From the NCBI RefSeq assembly GCF_022511585.1, contig NZ_JAKWBN010000012.1, positions 1 to 64,000 of the forward strand: DNA of 64,000 nt, written 5' to 3'. The position numbers and the translations under genes are program-made. Below are positions 58,409-64,000 of this stretch, in pieces. The notes below the pieces were generated by a model. That model was given only the letters and a program-made list of their open reading frames with translations, ran no database searches and was not told the origin of the DNA. Each line of letters begins with the position of its first letter. Within the stretch, counting starts at the first letter, position 1. This stretch comes from Shimazuella soli (GTDB lineage Bacteria; Bacillota; Bacilli; Thermoactinomycetales; Thermoactinomycetaceae).

Positions 58409-59412
58409 TCCGATTTTTCACCCTTCCATCGGAACTTCTCGGTTCCTGAAACGATTTCACCAATTCGATCTACTGTTTCTCCTAGCTCTGAAGCTCGTAT
58501 CATTACCTCTGCTGCTTGTTCTTTTGGAACACAGATAACCATCCCGATACCCATATTAAAAGTTCGGAACATATCTTCATCAGAGACATTACCAAAATGT
58601 TGAATACGACCAAAAATCTCAGGGACATCCCATGTATCAGCGTCAATTTCTGCTGTCAGCCCCTCTGCTAACATGCGGGGAACATTTTCTACAAGTCCTC
58701 CACCTGTAATATGAGCAGCGCCTTTTATCGTAAATTCTCGCATTAATGTCAATAATGTTTTTACATAAATTTTCGTGGGGGTTAACAATTCTTTAGCAAG
58801 CTCGAGATTCATGCCATCCGCAAATAAAACATGTCTTGCCAAAGAAAAACCATTGCTGTGTAATCCATTGGAAGCGAGTCCAATGAGGACATCTCCAGGC
58901 TCAATGGCAGACCCATCGATTAATTGATCTCGCTCTACAACACCAACACAAAATCCAGCGATATCATATTCTCCTTTGGCATACATACCCGGCATTTCCG
59001 CTGTCTCTCCACCTATTAACGAACAGCCCGCATCCACACAACCATCCGCTATCCCTTTGACAACTGCTTCTGCTTGAGCAGGCTGCAATTTACCTGTTGC
59101 CAAATAATCCAAAAAGAAGAGAGGCTCTGCACCTTGAACGACGAGGTCATTGACACACATCGCAACACAATCAATCCCAATTGAGTCATGTAAGTCTGTG
59201 GCAAAAGCTAACTTTAATTTTGTTCCTACTCCATCTGTAGCTGATACTAGAACAGGGTTCTCATACTTGCCAAGGGCAAAAGCACCACCAAACCCTCCAA
59301 TATCACCCAATACCTCTGGGCGATAGGTCCTTTTGACATGAGCTCGAATGCGTTCCACTGTTTCGTTTCCTGCATCGATATCTACACCAGCTTGTTTGTA
59401 TGCTTCACTCAT
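58405..59412 (-). CDS. purM: Phosphoribosylaminoimidazole synthetase (AIR synthase)
   Basis: PurM closes the imidazole ring of FGAM with ATP. The 335-residue product begins with [14 protein letters not shown], then GGFGGAFAL, the conserved [12 protein letters not shown], and [12 protein letters not shown] and THITGGG-like [14 protein letters not shown]. It is a homologue of PurL halves. Its start overlaps the end of purF by four bases. Confidence 0.98.
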   Translation of the reverse strand: MSEAYKQAGVDIDAGNETVERIRAHVKRTYRPEVLGDIGGFGGAFALGKYENPVLVSATDGVGTKLKLAFATDLHDSIGIDCVAMCVNDLVVQGAEPLFFLDYLATGKLQPAQAEAVVKGIADGCVDAGCSLIGGETAEMPGMYAKGEYDIAGFCVGVVERDQLIDGSAIEPGDVLIGLASNGLHSNGFSLARHVLFADGMNLELAKELLTPTKIYVKTLLTLMREFTIKGAAHITGGGLVENVPRMLAEGLTAEIDADTWDVPEIFGRIQHFGNVSDEDMFRTFNMGIGMVICVPKEQAAEVMIRASELGETVDRIGEIVSGTEKFRWKGEKSE

Positions 59413-60836
59413 ACCTTTTCCTCCACCTCAAGTGCGTCATATAGCTTTGTAGGGTATTCTCCAGTAAAACAAGCTAGGCAATGTCCTCGATTTTTTTCCT
59501 TGGATGGGCGGCCAATCGCCTCTATCATACCTTCCGCGCTGAGAAAAGCTAGAGAATCTGCATTGATCAGTTCACATATCTCATCGACAGTGTGATTGGA
59601 AGCGACGAGTTGATCTCGGTTAGCAGTATCAATCCCATAAAAGCAAGGATTTTTGACCGGCGGGGAACTGATACGAACATGGACTTCAACCGCCCCAGCT
59701 TCACGTAACAAGTTAACTATTCTGCGACTGGTTGTCCCACGAACAATCGAGTCATCTATCATAACCACACGTTTGCCTTCTACTACTTTTCGAACTGCAC
59801 TCAGTTTCATCTTTACGCCTTGTTCCCGTAATTCTTGGCTTGGTTGGATAAAAGTGCGACCAACATAGCGGTTTTTGATTAATCCTAGTTCATAAGGAAT
59901 ACCAGTCGCTTCAGCAAAGCCAATGGCAGCGGATGTACTTGAATCAGGAACACCTGTGATCACATCAGCTTCGACAAATGCTTCTTTCGCTAACTGCCGT
60001 CCAAGTCTTTTCCGAGCGGTATGCACATTGATACCACTTATATCGCTATCTGGACGTGCAAAATAAATGTATTCAAAGGAACAGATGGATGTCTCTTTTG
60101 GCTCGGAAAAACGAGTTACTCGCATTTCGTTATTTTGGGTGGTGAGCACCAGTAATTCACCTGGTTCAATTTCTCGGATAAAAGCTGCTCCTACTGTATC
60201 AAAAGCACAAGTCTCAGACGCAAAGACATAGGAATCTCCCAATTTCCCAATTGCTAAAGGACGCAGAGCATGTGGGTCTTGCGCCACAAATAATTGATCA
60301 TTGGTTAGAATCAGCAATGCATAAGCACCGACCAATTCATTTAACGTTTCTTTTACTGCTTCTTCCAGAGTATCTGCATTTGATCGGGCGATTAAATGAG
60401 CAATAGCTTCTGTATCTGTTGTAGTTTGAAAGATAGAGCCATTTGCCTCTAATTCTTTTCGAAGTTTATCTCCATTAACTAAGTTCCCATTTGTTGCAAT
60501 CGCTATTTCTCCCTTGGCATAGTTAAACACCAAAGGCTGAACATTAGCTAATACACTTGATCCCGTAGTAGAATACCGGACATGTCCAATAGCAGTAGAA
60601 CCGATTAACTGTGAAACATTCTCTGGGCTAAAGACTTCATTCACTAGGCCCATGTCGCGATGAACATGAAATTTTTCCCCATCTGACGTTACAATACCAG
60701 CACTCTCTTGTCCACGATGCTGCAATGCATGAAGTCCATAGTAGGTAAGCCTAGCTGCATCTGGATGACCTACTATCCCAAACACGCCACATTCTTCGTT
60801 TAATTCGTCGAAGTCGAAGATGCTGTCATCTTGCAT
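59409..60836 (-). CDS. purF: Amidophosphoribosyltransferase
   Basis: PurF makes phosphoribosylamine from PRPP and glutamine, the first committed step. GAAGAGG lies seven bases before the ATG at 60836; a TTG six codons upstream is less likely. The 475-residue product carries a short propeptide, with Cys16 in NEECGVFGI as the glutaminase nucleophile. The PRPP loop is [14 protein letters not shown]. Cys residues in SICSFEY, NPCFYG and CLAC are as in the [4Fe-4S] form of Bacillus. Its 5' end overlaps purL by 37 bases. Confidence 0.97.
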   Translation of the reverse strand: MQDDSIFDFDELNEECGVFGIVGHPDAARLTYYGLHALQHRGQESAGIVTSDGEKFHVHRDMGLVNEVFSPENVSQLIGSTAIGHVRYSTTGSSVLANVQPLVFNYAKGEIAIATNGNLVNGDKLRKELEANGSIFQTTTDTEAIAHLIARSNADTLEEAVKETLNELVGAYALLILTNDQLFVAQDPHALRPLAIGKLGDSYVFASETCAFDTVGAAFIREIEPGELLVLTTQNNEMRVTRFSEPKETSICSFEYIYFARPDSDISGINVHTARKRLGRQLAKEAFVEADVITGVPDSSTSAAIGFAEATGIPYELGLIKNRYVGRTFIQPSQELREQGVKMKLSAVRKVVEGKRVVMIDDSIVRGTTSRRIVNLLREAGAVEVHVRISSPPVKNPCFYGIDTANRDQLVASNHTVDEICELINADSLAFLSAEGMIEAIGRPSKEKNRGHCLACFTGEYPTKLYDALEVEEKV

Positions 60837-63046
60837 GGTATCGCCTCTTCCCAAAGGTTGGTTAATTCTGATACGGAGCGATTGACTACGAGCTGATCAT
60901 TCACATGAACTTCCAAAGTTTCTCCAGTTACTTCTCCAATAACTTGAGCTGGAACTTGGAATTGATTTATCACTTCTATTACTGCTTCTACTTTTTCTTG
61001 TGGTACAGACAATAAAATTCTTGATTGTGTTTCACTAAAGAGATATTGAGCAGCATCATGTTCTGTTTCCAGTCGTACCTTAGCACCTACATTTCCACTG
61101 ATACATGATTCGGCAATCGCAAGTGCGATACCGCCTTCAGACACATCATGAGCTGACTGAACGAGCCCCTGGCGAATAACCGAAAGCACAGCTTGTTGCA
61201 ATACTTTTTCTTTTTCACTATCCAATACTGGAGCACGACCTGAGATACTACCTGTATACGCTTGTTGTAACTCACTACCACCAAGCTCAATTGAAGTATC
61301 CCCTAATAACACCAAAACATCATTTGCTTGTTTGAATGCTTGGGTGGTAATATGTTCTCGTTTTTCGATCAAACCAACCATGCCAACAACTGGTGTTGGG
61401 TAAATCGGCTGGCCTTTGGTTTCGTTATATAAACTGACATTACCGCCGACAACAGGTGTTTGGAGAACCTCACACATTTCACTCATACCATCGATGGATT
61501 TCGATAGTTGCCAATACACTTCAGGCTTCTCAGGGCTGCCAAAGTTCAGGCAGTCCGTCATCCCTAGCGGCTGGGCCCCTGAACATACAATGTTACGCGC
61601 TGATTCTGCAACAGCGATACGTCCGCCATTTACTGGATCGAGATAAACATAACGGCCGTTTCCATCTGTACTCATGGCTAGTGCTTTGTCTGTACCGCGA
61701 ACGACAACAACTGCTGCATCTGATCCAGGTCGAACCGCAGTGCTAGTGCGTACCATAAAATCGTATTGTTGGTATACGTACTTTTTGCTCGCCATATTTG
61801 GAGATTGCAAGATTTTCGTTAATGCTTCATTCGCGTCGATATTCACAAGGGCTTCTGCCGGGTTTACTGATTCATTTGCTACATAATAAGCTGGGACTTT
61901 TTCCTCTCTAACATACACAGGTGCATCATCGACCAATGTATTAACGGGGATTTCAGCTACTAACTTGCCATGTTGGAATAGCCGATATTGATTACCATCT
62001 GTTACTTCGCCAATCACTGCCGATTGTAAGCCCCATTTGTTACAAATTGCGATTACTTCTTCTTCCCGACCTTTCTCCACAACCAAAAGCATCCGTTCTT
62101 GGGACTCCGACAGCATGATTTCGTAGGAAGTCATTCCTGTTTCCCGCTGTGGAACAAGGTCCAAATTCAAGTCTAATCCTTGGCCCCCTTTTGCTGCCAT
62201 TTCTGCACTAGAACAAGTAAGGCCAGCCGCACCCATATCTTGAATACCAAGAAGCATCTTCTTTTCTACCATTTCCAAACAAGCTTCCAAAAGTAGTTTT
62301 TCCATAAATGGATCACCTACTTGAACTGCGGATCGTTTTTCTTCTGACTCTTCGTTTAGTTCTTCCGAAGCAAAGGTAGCTCCATGAATTCCATCACGGC
62401 CAGTGCTCGCACCAACATAAATAACTGGGTTACCGGCACCTGTGGCAACGCCTTTTTGAAGATCTTTGTGATTGATGACCCCTACACACATTGCATTGAC
62501 AAGCGGATTTCCATCATAAGCATTATCAAAAACGACTTCCCCGCCAACTGTTGGTATTCCAATACAATTTCCATAGTGAGCAATACCAGCTACTACATTG
62601 TCAAAAAGGTATCGAACTTGAGATGATTCCAACTCTCCAAAACGAAGGGAATTAAGAAGCGCAACTGGGCGAGCTCCCATAGAGAAAACATCACGAATAA
62701 TTCCACCTACACCTGTTGCAGCTCCTTGGAATGGTTCTACCGCGGATGGATGGTTATGACTTTCAATTTTAAAGACAACTGCTTGCTCATCCCCAATATC
62801 AATTACCCCTGCACCTTCACCTGGTCCGAGCAAAATACGCGGGCCTGTTGTAGGAAACTTTTTTAAGAGGGGTTTAGAGTTTTTATAACTACAGTGTTCC
62901 GACCACATTACGCTGTAAATACCAATCTCAGTCCAATTAGGGAGACGCCCTAAGTGGCCTTTTACCTGTTCATATTCCTCTGAAGTTAAACCCATCTCTT
63001 TATATAACTGTTGGTCTCTAATTTGTTCAGCCGTTGGTTCGATCAT
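60800..63046 (-). CDS. purL: FGAM synthase, small-type PurL subunit
   Basis: PurL with PurQ and PurS turns FGAR into FGAM. I use the ATG at 63046, preceded by GAAGGAG; this makes an ATGA overlap with purQ, while the open frame runs 23 codons further upstream. The 748-residue product lacks the glutaminase part and so is the small type. Blocks seen are [32 protein letters not shown]-like [11 protein letters not shown], and [10 protein letters not shown] in the second half. Length fits Bacillus PurL (742). Confidence 0.98.
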   Translation of the reverse strand: MIEPTAEQIRDQQLYKEMGLTSEEYEQVKGHLGRLPNWTEIGIYSVMWSEHCSYKNSKPLLKKFPTTGPRILLGPGEGAGVIDIGDEQAVVFKIESHNHPSAVEPFQGAATGVGGIIRDVFSMGARPVALLNSLRFGELESSQVRYLFDNVVAGIAHYGNCIGIPTVGGEVVFDNAYDGNPLVNAMCVGVINHKDLQKGVATGAGNPVIYVGASTGRDGIHGATFASEELNEESEEKRSAVQVGDPFMEKLLLEACLEMVEKKMLLGIQDMGAAGLTCSSAEMAAKGGQGLDLNLDLVPQRETGMTSYEIMLSESQERMLLVVEKGREEEVIAICNKWGLQSAVIGEVTDGNQYRLFQHGKLVAEIPVNTLVDDAPVYVREEKVPAYYVANESVNPAEALVNIDANEALTKILQSPNMASKKYVYQQYDFMVRTSTAVRPGSDAAVVVVRGTDKALAMSTDGNGRYVYLDPVNGGRIAVAESARNIVCSGAQPLGMTDCLNFGSPEKPEVYWQLSKSIDGMSEMCEVLQTPVVGGNVSLYNETKGQPIYPTPVVGMVGLIEKREHITTQAFKQANDVLVLLGDTSIELGGSELQQAYTGSISGRAPVLDSEKEKVLQQAVLSVIRQGLVQSAHDVSEGGIALAIAESCISGNVGAKVRLETEHDAAQYLFSETQSRILLSVPQEKVEAVIEVINQFQVPAQVIGEVTGETLEVHVNDQLVVNRSVSELTNLWEEAIPCKMTASSTSTN

Positions 63047-63720
63047 TGTTGATTCTCCTTCCAGTAAGCTAGCATTGAAGTAAACAGACGTGCTCCATCT
63101 GGAGAACCCATCCAATCTACGATCGCTCTCTCTGGATGCGGCATCATTCCAAGAACATTACCTTTTTCATTTGTTATACCAGCGATGTTTGCTAAGGAAC
63201 CATTTGGGTTTTGATCTGCATAACGAAACAAAATCTGTCCGTTTTCTTCTAATTTTTGCAAAGTATCCTCGTCACAAAAATAATTTCCCTCAGCATGTGC
63301 GATTGGTATTTGTACTGTTTCTCCCTGCTCGTAATGTCTAGTAAAAGCCGAATCTGCACGCTCTACCGTAATCGGCTCAAGCTCACAGCGGAATTGCAAG
63401 TGATCATTTCTCATCAATGCACCAGGAAGCAGCCCCGCTTCTGTTAAAATTTGAAATCCATTACAGATTCCTACTATGAGTTTCCCTGTTTCGGCCTCTT
63501 TTTTTACTGCTTCCATTACAGGAGAGAAAGTAGCTAAAGACCCACAGCGTAGATAATCTCCATACGAAAAACCACCAGGTAAAAATATCGCATCATATGA
63601 GGATAAATCTGATTCATGGTGCCAAACAGGATGGACTTCTTCTCCTAATACATCTTCGATCGCATGTACCAAATCCATATCACAGTTAGAACCCGGGAAG
63701 ACCACGACAGCAGAACGCAT
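63043..63720 (-). CDS. purQ: FGAM synthase, glutaminase subunit PurQ
   Basis: PurQ frees ammonia from glutamine for PurL. The 225-residue product is a class I amidotransferase: FPGSNCDMD at the start, oxyanion [10 protein letters not shown], nucleophile Cys86 in GICNGFQIL, and the His-Glu pair in MMPHPERA. It overlaps purL by four bases, and purS ends two bases before its start. Confidence 0.98.
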   Translation of the reverse strand: MRSAVVVFPGSNCDMDLVHAIEDVLGEEVHPVWHHESDLSSYDAIFLPGGFSYGDYLRCGSLATFSPVMEAVKKEAETGKLIVGICNGFQILTEAGLLPGALMRNDHLQFRCELEPITVERADSAFTRHYEQGETVQIPIAHAEGNYFCDEDTLQKLEENGQILFRYADQNPNGSLANIAGITNEKGNVLGMMPHPERAIVDWMGSPDGARLFTSMLAYWKENQQ

Positions 63721-63722
63721 GC

Positions 63723-63971
63723 TTACACCTCCTCAAGTTCAAAGCGGAAGTTTTCGATAACAGGATTGGAGAACAATTTTTCGCACATCGCGGTTACGGC
63801 GATTTCTGCTGCTTCTTTATTTTCAGCATCAAGAGATACTTCAAGGCGTTTTCCGATACGAACATCAGATACTTGGTTATAACCCATCGTGTGAAGAGAA
63901 CCTTTTACGGCTACACCTTGTGGATCGAGAACACTTTCTTTTAACGTAACAAATATAGTCGCTTTATACAT
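63723..63971 (-). CDS. purS: FGAM synthase, PurS subunit
   Basis: PurS bridges PurQ and PurL in the small-type complex and has no catalytic residue. The 82-residue product begins [18 protein letters not shown], with [10 protein letters not shown] and [11 protein letters not shown] following. GGGAGG lies before the ATG at 63971. Upstream only 29 bases remain in the window; purC is expected there by analogy with Bacillus, and the operon promoter and leader are outside. Confidence 0.97.
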   Translation of the reverse strand: MYKATIFVTLKESVLDPQGVAVKGSLHTMGYNQVSDVRIGKRLEVSLDAENKEAAEIAVTAMCEKLFSNPVIENFRFELEEV

Positions 63972-64000
63972 TTTATTGGCCTCCCAATCGTTTATTTATC

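Noticed and set aside
1-64000. CRISPR array, tRNA genes, prophage or restriction-modification genes
   Set aside because: No regularly spaced direct repeats, no tRNA-like sequence, and no cas, integrase, capsid or methylase/endonuclease pair were seen.

Overview
The window is a low-GC chromosomal segment of an endospore-forming member of the Bacillales. The family-level marks (PerR beside YgzB, CodY, GerP-like proteins, two Spo0M proteins, a caa3-type oxidase set, T-box control of proC) are those of Bacillus and its relatives. An actinomycete-like secreted protein with two peptidoglycan-binding repeats and a very large spore-former-like coiled-coil protein would fit the Thermoactinomycetaceae, but that placement is inference. 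Almost all long genes lie on the minus strand and read towards the left edge, where the 5' end of a 16S rRNA gene is cut by the window border.

Layout from left to right. 1-300: 16S start, its promoter and leader. 291-5255: MATE-type transporter, ygzB, perR, nth, a methyltransferase, bcp and a CMD-family protein. 5.3-10.1 kb: a decayed accessory stretch with a frameshifted methyltransferase, a REP-associated transposase with three REP-like palindromes, a nitroreductase, the wreck of an ECF41 sigma factor and small unknown proteins. 10.1-16.5 kb: a spore locus (two GerP-like proteins, Hsp20, divergent GerPC-like), a three-gene ABC exporter, a VOC protein and two tandem spo0M genes. 16.5-19.5 kb: a 988-residue protein with a degenerate kinase-like head. 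20.1-27.1 kb: hemL, converging on a compact thioesterase / PKS / fatty acyl-AMP ligase cluster. 27.4-31.2 kb: three unknown membrane proteins, MerR and LysR regulators, a DMT exporter. 31.2-36.8 kb: ctaB-C-D-E-F and ctaM. 37.2-46.4 kb: codY, signal peptidase, DUF402, T-box/proC, a VanW protein, mutY, yfhP and an MscS channel. 46.6-55 kb: envelope and secreted proteins, a deletion remnant of an IS605-family element, TetR with an NmrA-type reductase, small membrane proteins. 55.0-64.0 kb: purine operon purS-Q-L-F-M-N-H-D, entering from the right edge and ending in a terminator.

The order yfhP-mutY ... DUF402(ygaC-like) ... hemL/gsaB ... spo0M ... bcp-perR-ygzB-rrn matches, with many insertions, the B. 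subtilis region ahead of rrnD as I know it. The window is therefore an expanded version of an old conserved neighbourhood. The most interesting insertions are the FAAL-PKS-thioesterase cluster, whose domain order equals the front end of iturin-type lipopeptide synthetases, the pseudokinase/coiled-coil giant, the unknown three-gene membrane operon, and the RAYT/REP system next to a dead ECF41 sigma factor.
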